From NCBI RefSeq assembly GCF_040839445.1, contig NZ_JBDPGJ010000008.1, forward strand, positions 164,904 through 228,903: a DNA stretch of 64,000 nucleotides. The letters are read 5' to 3'. The translations under genes and the position numbers were made by a program. The notes beneath the pieces were generated by a model. That model ran no database searches, was not told the origin of the DNA, and was given only the letters and a program-made list of their open reading frames with translations. Origin of the DNA: Aquibium pacificus. GTDB taxonomy: Bacteria > Pseudomonadota > Alphaproteobacteria > Rhizobiales > Rhizobiaceae. Shown here in pieces: positions 22,126 to 30,794 of this stretch (the first letter of the stretch is position 1; each line of letters begins with the position of its first letter).

Positions 22126-23001
22126 TTGCCGCAAGCAAAGCTTTCGATCACCGCGCCTCGCGCGGACGCACGGCGCATCTATGCCCTTCTCGAACGCGAA
22201 TTCGAGGAGAACGGCTACCCGGTCGGGATCACCGATCTCGACGAGGCGCGGGGCATCGAACTCGTGGAACTCTATGTCGAGGGAGACGGCGCGGCAGAAA
22301 GGGAGCGCGCCGACTACGTGCTCGGCGAAAACGGCGTCTCGGTAATCGTGGAGGTCGAACCCCTGCCCGACGTCGACTGGGTGACGAGGTCGCTCGAAGG
22401 GCTGAAGCCGGTGCGCGCCGGGCGTTTCCTCGTGCACGGCAGCCATGACCGCGACAAGATCAGAGCCAACGACCTTGCCATCGAGATCGAGGCGGGGCTG
22501 GCGTTCGGCACGGGTCATCATGGAACCACGGCGGGATGTCTGGAGACGATCGAGCGCGTCGCGCGGCGGGAGCGTCCGCGCAACGCGCTGGACCTCGGCG
22601 CTGGAAGCGCGGTGCTGGCGATCGGGATTGCAAAACTCGCCCGAATCCCGGTGCTCGCAACCGACATCGATCCCGTCGCGGTCGAGGTCGCACGCGAGAA
22701 CATCCGCGCCAATGGCGTCGCGTCCTTCGCCGACGCGGTCACAGCGACGGGTTTTTCCCATCGCGCAATCGCCGCGCGCGCGCCCTACGACCTGATCGTC
22801 GCCAACATTCTCGCGCGGCCGCTGATGAGCCTCGCCCCCGAGATGGCGAGACAGCTGGCGCCGGGCGGATCGCTGATCCTGTCGGGCATCCTGACGCGCC
22901 AGCGCCGCGCGGTCCTAGCCGCGTATGCCGGGCAGAGGTTCCGCCATGTCCGCACGCTGGTGAAGGGCGAGTGGGTGACGATTCACCTGAAGCGCGGGTG
23001 A
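22126..23001 (+). CDS. prmA: Ribosomal protein L11 methyltransferase
   Basis: This enzyme trimethylates ribosomal protein L11 using S-adenosylmethionine. The 291-residue product has an N-terminal alpha/beta domain, then GLAFGTGHHGTTAGCLETIE (about residues 125-144), the diagnostic PrmA segment. Motif I is ALDLGAGSAVLAIG and the acidic loop is VLATDIDPVAVEVARENI. The motif IV segment DLIVANILARPL matches the N-I-L-A of the family. It starts at a TTG (22126) preceded by GGAG; no suitable ATG is near the conserved N-terminus. Confidence 0.95.
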   Translation: MPQAKLSITAPRADARRIYALLEREFEENGYPVGITDLDEARGIELVELYVEGDGAAERERADYVLGENGVSVIVEVEPLPDVDWVTRSLEGLKPVRAGRFLVHGSHDRDKIRANDLAIEIEAGLAFGTGHHGTTAGCLETIERVARRERPRNALDLGAGSAVLAIGIAKLARIPVLATDIDPVAVEVARENIRANGVASFADAVTATGFSHRAIAARAPYDLIVANILARPLMSLAPEMARQLAPGGSLILSGILTRQRRAVLAAYAGQRFRHVRTLVKGEWVTIHLKRG

Positions 23002-23015
23002 CCATGGAACCAATG

Positions 23016-23046
23016 AAAAAGGCGGCTCCCCGGAGGAAACCGCCTC
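23016..23046 (-). terminator. Intrinsic terminator of the DUF1127 gene
   Basis: On the minus strand AGGCGGTTTCC and GGAGCCGCCT form a stem about 6-10 bp long, followed immediately by TTTTTC. It lies 43 bases beyond the DUF1127 stop codon. It also abuts the 3' end of prmA but has no T-run in that direction. Confidence 0.7.
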
Positions 23047-23088
23047 TTCGTCAGCAGCGGGCTCGCCCCGAGGCCCGCGCGCGAAAAC

Positions 23089-23268
23089 TCAGAACATGTA
23101 GTACGCGCCGCCCTGCTTCTTCAGCTCGTTGCGGTCGTAGCCATGCGACTTCAGCGTCTCGTCGTCGAGCATGAGAAGGGCGCCGTTGACGTAGCGGTTC
23201 ACCTGACGCTGGCGCGCCTCGACGAGTGCGCCGACCGCGTTGCGGAAAAATCCGGTCTGTTGTGCCAT
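23089..23268 (-). CDS. DUF1127 domain protein
   Basis: The 59-residue product begins MAQQTGFFRNAVGALVEARQ and has the DUF1127 core RQVNRYVNGALLMLDDETLK followed by SHGYDRNELK. Small Arg-rich DUF1127 proteins in alphaproteobacteria have been linked to RNA turnover and to phosphate or stress physiology (family knowledge). The start at 23268 is chosen at the family N-terminus. It is monocistronic, flanked by a terminator and a 242-base upstream spacer with no other visible gene. Confidence 0.88.
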   Translation of the reverse strand: MAQQTGFFRNAVGALVEARQRQVNRYVNGALLMLDDETLKSHGYDRNELKKQGGAYYMF

Positions 23269-23510
23269 CTCGAAAATCCTTCGTGTTGGAAGTTTCTGTC
23301 CTCCACGCATCGGAAGGTAAGGATCACTGACCCATTTTACCAGCACCGATCATGCATGCCACCCATGCACTGTTCGCATGTGCGAAATGAATTTTGTGCG
23401 TCGCTGCACGACCTATTTCCCTTCCGATTCCCCCATACTGTGGGCCGTTGCGCGTTCGCACCGGCACGACTAGGGTCGCGCCGCATCCAACCGGATAGTC
23501 CGAGCCAGAC

Positions 23511-25337
23511 ATGTTCCAGACCTTCGAAGCCGTTTCCGATCCCTCGCATGCCGCGCCGCGCGTGGCGCGGCTGCGCGAATGGCTGGGGGCTGAGGGCATC
23601 GACGGATTCCTCGTGCCGCGCGCCGACGAGCATCAGGGGGAGTACGTGCCGGCACGCGCCGAGCGGCTGCGCTGGATCACGGGTTTCACCGGCTCGGCCG
23701 GAGTGGCGCTGATCCTGGCCGACGGCGCCCACCTCTTCGTCGACGGGCGCTACACGCTGCAGGCGGCCGGGCAGGTGGACCCGGAACTGTTCGCGGTCGA
23801 GAGCCTCGTCGATACCCCTCCCCCTGCGTGGATCGCCGAGAACCTGCTGGAAGGGACCAGGCTCGGCTTCGATCCGTGGCTGCACACGATCGGCGACGCC
23901 GCCGCACTGCGCAAGGCAGTCGCAAAGCGCAAGGGCACGCTCGTTGCGGTGGAGCGCAATCCGATCGACGCGATCTGGGACGACCAGCCGGCACCACCGC
24001 TGGAGCCGGTGGAAATCCATCCTGAGCGGTTCGCCGGGCGCCTTGCCAAGGAAAAGCTCGCCGAGCTGGCCGCCATCGTGGCGAAGGACGGAGCCGACCA
24101 CTGCGTGCTCACCGACCCCGCCTCGCTGTGCTGGGCCTTCAACATCCGCGGCCGCGACGTGCCGCACACGCCGTTGGCGCTGGGCTTCGCGGTGCTGTCC
24201 GCCGAAGGCCGGCCGACGCTGTTCATGGACGAACGCAAGCTACCGATGAAGGTGAAGGCCTATCTGACCCAACTTGCCGACCTGAAGGACCCCGCCGCAC
24301 TCGATGGCGAGATTGCGCGGCTCGCCGCGGCGGGCGCGGCGATCGGGCTCGATCACGGGCTTGCCGCCGAAAAGCTGCGCATGCTGGTCGAGGAGAATGG
24401 CGGCAAGGTCGTCAGGATGGCGGATCCGGCGCGCCTGCCGCGCGCCACGAAGAACGCGGCCGAACTCGCCGGCAGCCGCGCCGCCCATCGCCGCGATGGC
24501 GCCGCCGTGACGCGCTATCTCGCCTGGCTCGACCGCCAGCAGCCGGGCAGCGTTGACGAGATCGGCGCGGTCAGCGAACTGGAGGCGGCGCGCCGCCGGG
24601 CGGGCGAGGAAGCCCAGATGCCGCTGCGCGACATTTCCTTCGACACGATCTCCGGCGCCGGACCGAACGGCGCGATCATCCACTACCGCGTCACGAAGGC
24701 GACCAACCGGACGCTCGGCGAAGGCGAACTGTTCCTGGTGGATTCAGGAGCGCAGTACCAGGACGGCACGACCGACATCACGCGTACTGTCCCGATCGGG
24801 CAGCCGAGCGGGGAGATGCGCGAGCGCTACACGCTGGTGCTGAAAGGCATGATCGGCATCTCGCTGCTAAAGTTCCCCGCCGGCACGCGCGGCGCCGACA
24901 TCGACGCCGTCGCCCGTCTCGCACTGTGGAAGGCCGGCCTCGACTACGGACACGGCACCGGCCATGGCGTCGGCGCCTATCTCTCCGTGCACGAGGGCCC
25001 GCAGCGCATCGCCAAGACGGGCACGGAGAAGCTGCTGCCCGGCATGATCCTCTCCAACGAGCCGGGCTACTACAAGGCCGGGCACTACGGTATCCGGCTG
25101 GAAAACCTCATCGTCGTAACCGAGCCGGAGACGATCCCCGGCGGCGACAAGCCGATGCATGCCTTCGAGACTTTGACGCTCGCCCCGTTCGACCGCCGCC
25201 TGATCGACCCGGACTTGCTCACGGTGGAGGAGCGGGCGTGGCTTGACGCCTATCACGCGCGGGTGCTCGCCGAGATCGGGCCGATGCTCGGCGGCGAAGA
25301 CCGCGCCTGGCTGGATCGGGCGGCGCGGCCACTATGA
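23511..25337 (+). CDS. Xaa-Pro aminopeptidase (M24B, long form)
   Basis: This cytosolic metallopeptidase removes N-terminal residues before proline. At 608 residues it has the long three-domain architecture: two creatinase-like N-terminal domains (GFLVPRADEHQGEYVPARAE near 30; DGAHLFVDGRYTLQAAGQVD near 73) and a pita-bread catalytic domain from about 310. Metal ligands are visible as FLVDSGAQYQDGTTDITRT (two Asp), HGTGHGVGAYLSVHEGP (His), MILSNEPGYYK (Glu) and GIRLENLIVV (Glu). The C-terminal extension is typical of APP2/PepP-long proteins. The start at 23511 fits the family. Confidence 0.95.
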   Translation: MFQTFEAVSDPSHAAPRVARLREWLGAEGIDGFLVPRADEHQGEYVPARAERLRWITGFTGSAGVALILADGAHLFVDGRYTLQAAGQVDPELFAVESLVDTPPPAWIAENLLEGTRLGFDPWLHTIGDAAALRKAVAKRKGTLVAVERNPIDAIWDDQPAPPLEPVEIHPERFAGRLAKEKLAELAAIVAKDGADHCVLTDPASLCWAFNIRGRDVPHTPLALGFAVLSAEGRPTLFMDERKLPMKVKAYLTQLADLKDPAALDGEIARLAAAGAAIGLDHGLAAEKLRMLVEENGGKVVRMADPARLPRATKNAAELAGSRAAHRRDGAAVTRYLAWLDRQQPGSVDEIGAVSELEAARRRAGEEAQMPLRDISFDTISGAGPNGAIIHYRVTKATNRTLGEGELFLVDSGAQYQDGTTDITRTVPIGQPSGEMRERYTLVLKGMIGISLLKFPAGTRGADIDAVARLALWKAGLDYGHGTGHGVGAYLSVHEGPQRIAKTGTEKLLPGMILSNEPGYYKAGHYGIRLENLIVVTEPETIPGGDKPMHAFETLTLAPFDRRLIDPDLLTVEERAWLDAYHARVLAEIGPMLGGEDRAWLDRAARPL

Positions 25338-25523
25338 TTGCGCGGATTCGCGGCCCCGTCGCGGGCGGCGAGGAGCGTATCTGACGATCCGGACACAGGG
25401 TTTCGACTGTCGCAGCGGTCTGGACAGCACCGAGCGCGCCGGTCGGCGTCGAGCCGGCGTTTTCCAGGCGGATGTTTTTCGCCATCGGGGCCATGACCGG
25501 TCGTCCGCCCCGCGCGCCCTGCC

Positions 25524-25937
25524 CTACGACGTGTCGTTCGCCTTCCGCGTCCAGCCGCGCGCTGGGCAGCCCGAGTCCGGTCCGACGCGACCCGATGCCG
25601 GGCCGCGCCGCCCATCCCGCCCGCCAAACAGGCCGTCGAGGGGCAACAGGGCGCAGAGCGCGGCCGCGAGCGCGTAGAACCGCGCGGCAAGGCGGAGCGC
25701 GTCGTCAGGATCGTTGCCGACCACTGCGATCCCTTCCAGCGCCGGTGACGGCATTCGCGCCGCCTCGAAGACGAAATTCTCCGATATCGCCTCCGCGTGG
25801 CGCAAGATGAGGAGCACGAACCAGCGGACCGGCGCGGACCTCGCGGCGGCCCGCTCGGCCAGGGCGGCGAACGAGACAAGCAGCGCGATGACGCGCCGAA
25901 GCATCCTTTCGTCTCCCGTTGCCGCACGCCCGTCCAT
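25524..25937 (-). CDS. Unrecognised protein, paralogue 2 of a duplicated family
   Basis: The 137-residue product begins MDGRAATGDERMLRRVIALL. It aligns with the protein at 18475-18900 over VIALLVSFAALAERAA, RSAPVRWFVLLILRHAEA, and then LAAALCALLPLDGLF. Both end in DTS. The middle and C-terminal parts have diverged and are Gly/Arg-rich here. The ATG at 25937 keeps the same distance from the shared upstream box as in paralogue 1. The hydrophobic N-terminus may insert in the membrane. The function is unknown. Confidence 0.7.
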   Translation of the reverse strand: MDGRAATGDERMLRRVIALLVSFAALAERAAARSAPVRWFVLLILRHAEAISENFVFEAARMPSPALEGIAVVGNDPDDALRLAARFYALAAALCALLPLDGLFGGRDGRRGPASGRVGPDSGCPARGWTRKANDTS

Positions 25938-25984
25938 GGCCCATCCTTTCGCTCACCGGATATTGTGGCGTCGGTCGCGGGCGC

Positions 25985-26012
25985 GTGGATGGAATTCGGG
26001 GAAGCCGTTGAT
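25985..26012 (-). promoter_or_regulatory. Conserved upstream box of paralogue 2
   Basis: Read leftwards: ATCAACGGCTTCCCCGAATT plus CCATCCAC. It matches the box at 18400-18427 at about 23 of 28 positions and ends 47 bases before the ATG, exactly as in paralogue 1. Confidence 0.5.
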
Positions 26013-26056
26013 CCGGCTGGGGTCGGCGCCGGTCACGTCCACGCCGGCAGCCGCCT

Positions 26057-26285
26057 CCTTCGTCATCCTCGGCCGACCGGAGCGAAGCGAAGGGAGAGCC
26101 GAGGATCCATGCCTGAGAAGTGGTAACGCGTGAGGTGGGGGAGGACGCGAGCGGCTCCGCAACGCCTCAAGCGTGGCGGCGAGGGCGGTCTCCGGCACAG
26201 CCTCACGCCACCGCGATTCTCAGACATGGATCCCAGGGTCTGCGCCTCCGCTACCGCTCCGGCTTCGCCCTGGGATGACGAAGGT
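26057..26285. repeat. Composite palindromic repeat (family C)
   Basis: A hairpin unit GTCATCCTCGGC...GCCGAGGATCCATGCCTGAG (about 26063-26117) is followed 100 bases on by a mirror unit CTCAGACATGGATCCCAGGG...CCCTGGGATGACGAAG (about 26218-26283). The two units are inverted relative to each other, giving nested symmetry. The whole 25938-26546 interval shows no supported gene; 26286-26546 holds nothing I recognise. Confidence 0.7.
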
Positions 26286-26546
26286 GGGGGTGCTGCCGCC
26301 AATCGTCGGCGGTGGGGTGTTGGGGCGGAACGTTGTCGGCGATCACGGTGGTGATCGAACCAGACGCCCCAATGTGAGCGCTGCCTTGCTCCTTAGCTCG
26401 CCAGCTTTGCGTCCCCGACTCGTCCGTAGAGACCGACTTCGCTGCGTCCCCAAATTAATACTCGCCGACAGTTGCCGGACATGGCCAATCGATTGGAATA
26501 ATCGCCCGCAAGCTCGCTTCGGCTACCGACATGCCGGCTTGCCGGA

Positions 26547-26930
26547 TCACTCTATTGCACCGGCTTTCGGTGCGGCTCCCTGGTTGCGGTTCTTTCGCGA
26601 AGGCGCGACATCCGGTTCGGATGCGTTGGTGGTCCCGCCGGAACGCGTCGGGCGAGACACACGGTTGTTCAGCTTGTCGTTGGACCAGACCCGGCAATCC
26701 TCGTCATCCTTGCACGCCACGCAGAACCGGGGGGTGCAACAAACGACCTGATCGCCGTTCGTGCGCATCTTGCCGTCGTCGAGCATGCAATTCGACATCG
26801 CGCGGGCGCCCAGCGCATCGCCAACCGTCGTGTTGATCGCCTCGGCTTTCTGCGCTGGCAGCCATGCCAGGCCGAAGACTGCGGCGGTCAGGAGCCCGCG
26901 TGTGACCGTGCCTGTCGTGTTCGTTGTCAT
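26547..26930 (-). CDS. Cys-rich secreted hypothetical protein
   Basis: The 127-residue product starts MTTNTTGTVTRGLLTAAVFG with a signal peptide cleaved near KAEA. A short domain with six cysteines follows (SNCMLDDGKMR, QVVCCTPRFCVACKDDEDC), then a basic, disordered-looking tail. The spacing CC-x4-C-x2-C-x5-C suggests disulfides or metal binding in the periplasm. AGGAGA lies a few bases upstream of the ATG at 26930. No family is recognised. It lies 140 bases downstream of the BBE-type oxidoreductase gene on the same strand. Confidence 0.72.
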   Translation of the reverse strand: MTTNTTGTVTRGLLTAAVFGLAWLPAQKAEAINTTVGDALGARAMSNCMLDDGKMRTNGDQVVCCTPRFCVACKDDEDCRVWSNDKLNNRVSRPTRSGGTTNASEPDVAPSRKNRNQGAAPKAGAIE

Positions 26931-27070
26931 AGCCTGTCTCCTAAAATGGATTCGGTCTGCAATCGGCTTGAGATCATCTCCCCTCCCCTTGAGCACCAAA
27001 CAGCGGGGCAGGACGCGTTCGCCGTCGTTCGCCCGGTCGCGCCAGACGAGGAGACGAACGCGGAAGGCCG

Positions 27071-28510
27071 TCACGTCGGCAGCTTCGTGCCTTCCGGAAC
27101 CTCGATGTTGTGGTTCAAGCGGAACTGGTTGTGGGGATCGTATTTCGCCTTGATCCTGCTTAGCTTCTCGATGCCGTGGCCATACGCTTCCGACATCCGG
27201 CCGTCGTCGTCGAACGGCATGAAGTTGACGTAGACGCTGCCCGCGGCATGGGGGGACGTCTTGTCAAAAAGGTCGCGGGCCCAGGCGATGCAGGACTGGT
27301 CCAGCGCCGGGTCCGACCACCGCGTATGGACGTTCATGACGAAATGACGCTTTCGCTGAGGAAACGGCGTGGCGGCGGGTTCGACGCGGGTCATGGCGCC
27401 GCCGAGATGGGCGATGAAGATTTCGGATTGCGGATCCGGCAGTGCCGTTGTCGCCGCGAGAGTAGCATCGATGACATCGTCATGCAGGGCCAGGAAGTCG
27501 TTGCTTTTCCAGTAGTTGCGCGCGCCCGGCGTCAGCAGTGGATCGAAGGCCTGCTGCCAGCCCGCATAGGGGTGCGGACCGATTACGTCGGCGATCGGAT
27601 TGCCGAGGTCACGCAGCTCCTTCAGCGCCTTTTCGCCCTGCGTCATGTCGCCCGCGTAGCACGCGGCGAAGATCAGAACCTCCTTGCCATGCCAGGCCTC
27701 CGGAATGAAAGGCAGCGGCGGCGCCTGCCGCATGACCGCCCAGACTGTCAGTTCGTCGGGCGCGCGGGCGCAGATATCGCGATAGCTTTGCAGGAGTTCC
27801 CGTGCGTCGGCGATCGGATGCACGATCAGACCGGACAGCACCTCTGGACCGATCGGATGCAGCGCGAACACGAACGAGGAGACGACGCCGAAATTGCCGC
27901 CGCCGCCCCTGATGGCCCAGAAAAGATCCGCGTCTTTCGTGGCGCTGGCCACACGCACCTCGCCATCGGCGCACACGACTTCAGCCGAAAGCAGGTTGTC
28001 GATGGTCAGGCCGTGCTTGCCCGTGATCCAGCCGAAGCCACCGCCTAGGGTCAGGCCGGCAACGCCGGTGGTCGAATTTATGCCCAGCGGAACGGCGAGG
28101 CCATAGCGTTGGGTTTCCTGATCGACGTCAGACAAAAGGCAACCTGGCTCGACAGTCGCGGTCGCGGCCTCGCCGTCCACCTTCACGCCCCGCATCTGCG
28201 ACAGGTCCAGGAGCAGCGTACCGTCGGCCACCGCATGTCCGGCAATCTGGTGGCCTCCGCTTTTGACGGCCAGCAGAAGGCCGTTCTGCCGCGCGAAGTT
28301 TACGACAAGCCGGATGTCGTTGGTATCCAGCGCACGGGCGATCAGTCCGGGACACCTGTCGATCATGCCGTTCCAAACCGCACGGGCCTCGTCATAGCCG
28401 GGATCCTCGGCGCCGATCAGGCTGCCGCGCAGTGCGTTCCTGAGGCCGATCAATTTCGCGTCCGGGACTTCGGCGGTTCCGCCGCTCAGCGTCTTGAGAA
28501 CAATGGTCAT
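27071..28510 (-). CDS. FAD-binding oxidoreductase of the berberine-bridge (BBE) type
   Basis: This is a 479-residue flavoenzyme. The PCMH FAD domain covers roughly residues 40-210 (RLVVNFARQNGLLLAVKSGG, then HQIAGHAVADGTLLLDLSQM). The His of SGGHQIAGH is the usual site for covalent FAD. LGINSTTGVAGLTLGGGFGW and LFWAIRGGGGNFGVV are classic. The BBE domain at the C-terminus reads VYVNFMPFDDDG and IKAKYDPHNQFRLNHNI. Such enzymes oxidise sugars, alkaloids or phenolics; the substrate is unknown. It is divergent from an HxlR regulator across 157 bases, so that regulator probably controls it. Confidence 0.92.
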   Translation of the reverse strand: MTIVLKTLSGGTAEVPDAKLIGLRNALRGSLIGAEDPGYDEARAVWNGMIDRCPGLIARALDTNDIRLVVNFARQNGLLLAVKSGGHQIAGHAVADGTLLLDLSQMRGVKVDGEAATATVEPGCLLSDVDQETQRYGLAVPLGINSTTGVAGLTLGGGFGWITGKHGLTIDNLLSAEVVCADGEVRVASATKDADLFWAIRGGGGNFGVVSSFVFALHPIGPEVLSGLIVHPIADARELLQSYRDICARAPDELTVWAVMRQAPPLPFIPEAWHGKEVLIFAACYAGDMTQGEKALKELRDLGNPIADVIGPHPYAGWQQAFDPLLTPGARNYWKSNDFLALHDDVIDATLAATTALPDPQSEIFIAHLGGAMTRVEPAATPFPQRKRHFVMNVHTRWSDPALDQSCIAWARDLFDKTSPHAAGSVYVNFMPFDDDGRMSEAYGHGIEKLSRIKAKYDPHNQFRLNHNIEVPEGTKLPT

Positions 28511-28667
28511 GGCGATGCTCCAGTTGGATTGCGATGAACCCCGAGGCTGCGCGCTTATCCGGCGGGCAGCTAGTCCTGAAACTGAATCGGCCGTTTTCGC
28601 GCCGATTGGAGCCAACCGTGCTAAGCTGTGCCGGGCAGTTGCAGTTTTTTCGGAAGGAGTTCGCACC

Positions 28668-29360
28668 ATGACGCTCGGCAGCTACGGACAGTTCTGTCCG
28701 GTCGCGATGGCGGCCGAGACACTTTGCACGCGCTGGACGATGGTTCTTGTCCGCGAACTGGTGGCCGGTTCGACCCGGTTCAACGACTTGCGGCGGGGCG
28801 TGCCGCGCATGTCGCCAAGCCTTCTGTCGCAAAGGCTGAAGGAGCTCGAGGTCGCGGGGATTGTCGTGCGCGCGCCCGCACCGGATGACCCTGCCGTGCA
28901 GGAATACCGCCTGACCGCGGCGGGCCGCGACCTGCATGCGGTCGTCGAGGCGTTCGGCATCTGGGGGCAAAAGTGGATCGAGACGCAGGCCACTCTGAAA
29001 AACCTCGATCCGTCGCTTCTGATGTGGGACATGCGGCGCAATTTCGATCCATCGCCCCTGCCCGAGCGGCGAATGGTGGTCAATTTCAAATACCCCGAGC
29101 TGGCGGAAGCCAGACGCCATTGGTGGCTGGTCGTCGATCCCCTGGCCGAGATCGACCTGTGCTCCACGGATCCCGGTTACGACGTCGACCTGTGGGTGAC
29201 GACAGATCTTCGCACCATGACCGCCATCTGGATGGGGTTGACGCGTGTCGAGGATGTGCGCGACCGGGTCCAGCTCGACGGCGATCCGGCGCTTGCGAGC
29301 ACGATGCAGATTTGGCTGGGCCTGAGCCCGTTCTCCGCGCAGCCCAAGCTCGTACATTGA
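28668..29360 (+). CDS. HxlR-family regulator with C-terminal SCP2-like domain
   Basis: The 230-residue protein has an N-terminal winged helix of the HxlR type: MTLGSYGQFCPVAMAAETLC, TRWTMVLVRELVAGSTRFND, VPRMSPSLLSQRLKELEVAG and VVRAPAPDDPAVQEYRLTAA. The conserved Cys in FCPVA is a possible redox sensor. The C-terminal 110 residues (VDPLAEIDLCSTDPGYDVDL, TMTAIWMGLT, QIWLGLSPFS) look like a sterol-carrier/SCP2-like ligand pocket. GGAAGGAG precedes the ATG at 28668. It is divergent from the BBE oxidoreductase, its likely target. Confidence 0.9.
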   Translation: MTLGSYGQFCPVAMAAETLCTRWTMVLVRELVAGSTRFNDLRRGVPRMSPSLLSQRLKELEVAGIVVRAPAPDDPAVQEYRLTAAGRDLHAVVEAFGIWGQKWIETQATLKNLDPSLLMWDMRRNFDPSPLPERRMVVNFKYPELAEARRHWWLVVDPLAEIDLCSTDPGYDVDLWVTTDLRTMTAIWMGLTRVEDVRDRVQLDGDPALASTMQIWLGLSPFSAQPKLVH

Positions 29361-29485
29361 TCCGGGACGGCCGGCCGCGAGACCGGTCCAGATTCCGGAC
29401 TGGCCGATCGGGGCCGGTCGCCGCACATTCATGGCAGCGTGCATGGGCTCAAACCACGGACGCGATCCGCCAAAGGCGCGCGAGG

Positions 29486-29905
29486 ATGATGAAAGCACTC
29501 CCAACGCTGTTCTCGATGCTCGTCTTCGCGTCAGCCGGCGCGAGCGGCATCGGCGCATCGTCGGCGATGCCCGCCGATGCCACGGCAACCATGGCATCGC
29601 CGCGCATTGATTTCCGCAGTGCCGCGACGCCTTCCGGCGCCGCGTCCCGGCAGCGCATCCCGGTCGGCGCTACGGCGAAACCATTGGCGAAGAGCACGCC
29701 GTCTGGCGCGGGCCGGGACGGAACCGATGCCCCGCCCGTCATCCGGAAAATGCCCGCGCCTTCGCCCGCCGGCCCGATCATCATCCCGGGTCCGGACGAA
29801 GGTCCGGTCGCCCCGACGCGACCCTCGAAACCGCCCCGGCCGACACGGCCGCCGGGCACATGCATCGGGCAGATCTGCCCGGTACCGATTCCGTATCCCA
29901 ACTAG
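29486..29905 (+). CDS. Pro-rich secreted hypothetical protein
   Basis: The 139-residue product begins MMKALPTLFSMLVFASAGAS, a signal peptide. Low-complexity sequence rich in Ala, Pro and Arg follows, then the C-terminus PTRPPGTCIGQICPVPIPYP with two cysteines. GAGG sits immediately upstream. Composition suggests a periplasmic or cell-wall-associated disordered protein. The opposite strand also has an open frame, but without a signal peptide or start site. No family is recognised. Confidence 0.55.
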   Translation: MMKALPTLFSMLVFASAGASGIGASSAMPADATATMASPRIDFRSAATPSGAASRQRIPVGATAKPLAKSTPSGAGRDGTDAPPVIRKMPAPSPAGPIIIPGPDEGPVAPTRPSKPPRPTRPPGTCIGQICPVPIPYPN

Positions 29906-30184
29906 CGTGCCCGGTCATAGATATGATCCCGGACAGCTCCGGGCGATGCTGGCGCCATCTCGAAGGTCCGCCATCAAAGATCAGAAGCGGGAAGCTGCTG
30001 GTTCGTTCTCGGCCCCGTTCAAGCCGAAATCCGGATGCCTCTCGAATGGCATTTTTTGTGCCGCGGGCAAATCAAGCTGCGCGACCGGAATGGCGTCGGA
30101 AGCGGACCCTGAAACAGAATTCCCAGTTCTGTCTCAGTTTCGTGCAACGAACATGGGACCCAACCGCCAAAAAACGTCGACCCC
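29906..30184. other. Intergenic stretch
   Basis: No gene is supported here. ACAGAATTCCCAGTTCTGT at about 30115-30133 is a 6-bp-arm inverted repeat 50 bases from the flavin reductase stop codon and may be part of a terminator or operator. Nothing else is recognised. Confidence 0.4.
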
Positions 30185-30793
30185 TCAGTCGCGGCCCCAT
30201 CGCGGCCGGCGCATCTGGAAGGTTTCGCCGACCGCGGCGTAGTCGTGGTAGCCGAGACGGGTGAGATTGCCGGCCTTGGCGTAGTCGAACAGGCCGTCGG
30301 TCAGGACGGCATCGTCGATGTGGACGCCGATCACCTGGCCTACGACGACCAGTCCGCCGGCCGGCTCGCCCGACAGGAGTTTCGGCAGGAAGATGTCGGT
30401 GACCTTGCATTCCAGCGCCGCGTGGGCCTCGGCGACGCGCGGAGCCGAGACGAGGCGCGAAGGCGCCGGCGTCAGCCCCGCGATGCCGAATTCGCTGGTG
30501 CCGCGCGGCGCGTCGACGGACGTGGCGTTGATCTTCTCGGCGAGGTCGCGGGAGGCGAGGTTGGCGACGAATTCACCCGTCTCACGCGCAATGGAAAAGC
30601 TGTCCTTCTCGCTCTCCGACGAAAACCAGACGAGCATCGGCCGGCTGGAGAGCGGGCCGAAGAACGAATAGGGCGCGAGGTTCAGCTCTCCCGACGCGCT
30701 GCGGCTGGAGATCCAGCCGATCGGCCGCGGCGACACGATCGCCTTCAGCGGGTCGTGCGGCAGCCCGTGGCCCCTGGCCGCTTCGTAGAACAT
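30185..30793 (-). CDS. Flavin reductase-like (DIM6/NTAB) FMN-binding protein
   Basis: The 202-residue protein starts MFYEAARGHGLPHDPLKAIV and has the split-barrel FMN fold: VSPRPIGWISSRSASGELNL, APYSFFGPLSSRPMLVWFSS, KDSFSIARETGEFVANLAS and LECKVTDIFLP. This subgroup acts as flavin reductase or flavin-dependent oxidoreductase. It begins 1 base after the nitroreductase stop codon (TGAGATG), so the two form an operon of flavoenzymes. The longer upstream frame is only a shadow of the nitroreductase gene. Confidence 0.9.
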   Translation of the reverse strand: MFYEAARGHGLPHDPLKAIVSPRPIGWISSRSASGELNLAPYSFFGPLSSRPMLVWFSSESEKDSFSIARETGEFVANLASRDLAEKINATSVDAPRGTSEFGIAGLTPAPSRLVSAPRVAEAHAALECKVTDIFLPKLLSGEPAGGLVVVGQVIGVHIDDAVLTDGLFDYAKAGNLTRLGYHDYAAVGETFQMRRPRWGRD

Positions 30794-30794
30794 C

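Noticed and set aside
29449..29901. Minus-strand 150-residue frame opposite the Pro-rich secreted protein
   Set aside because: It lacks a signal peptide and ribosome site; the plus strand has both.
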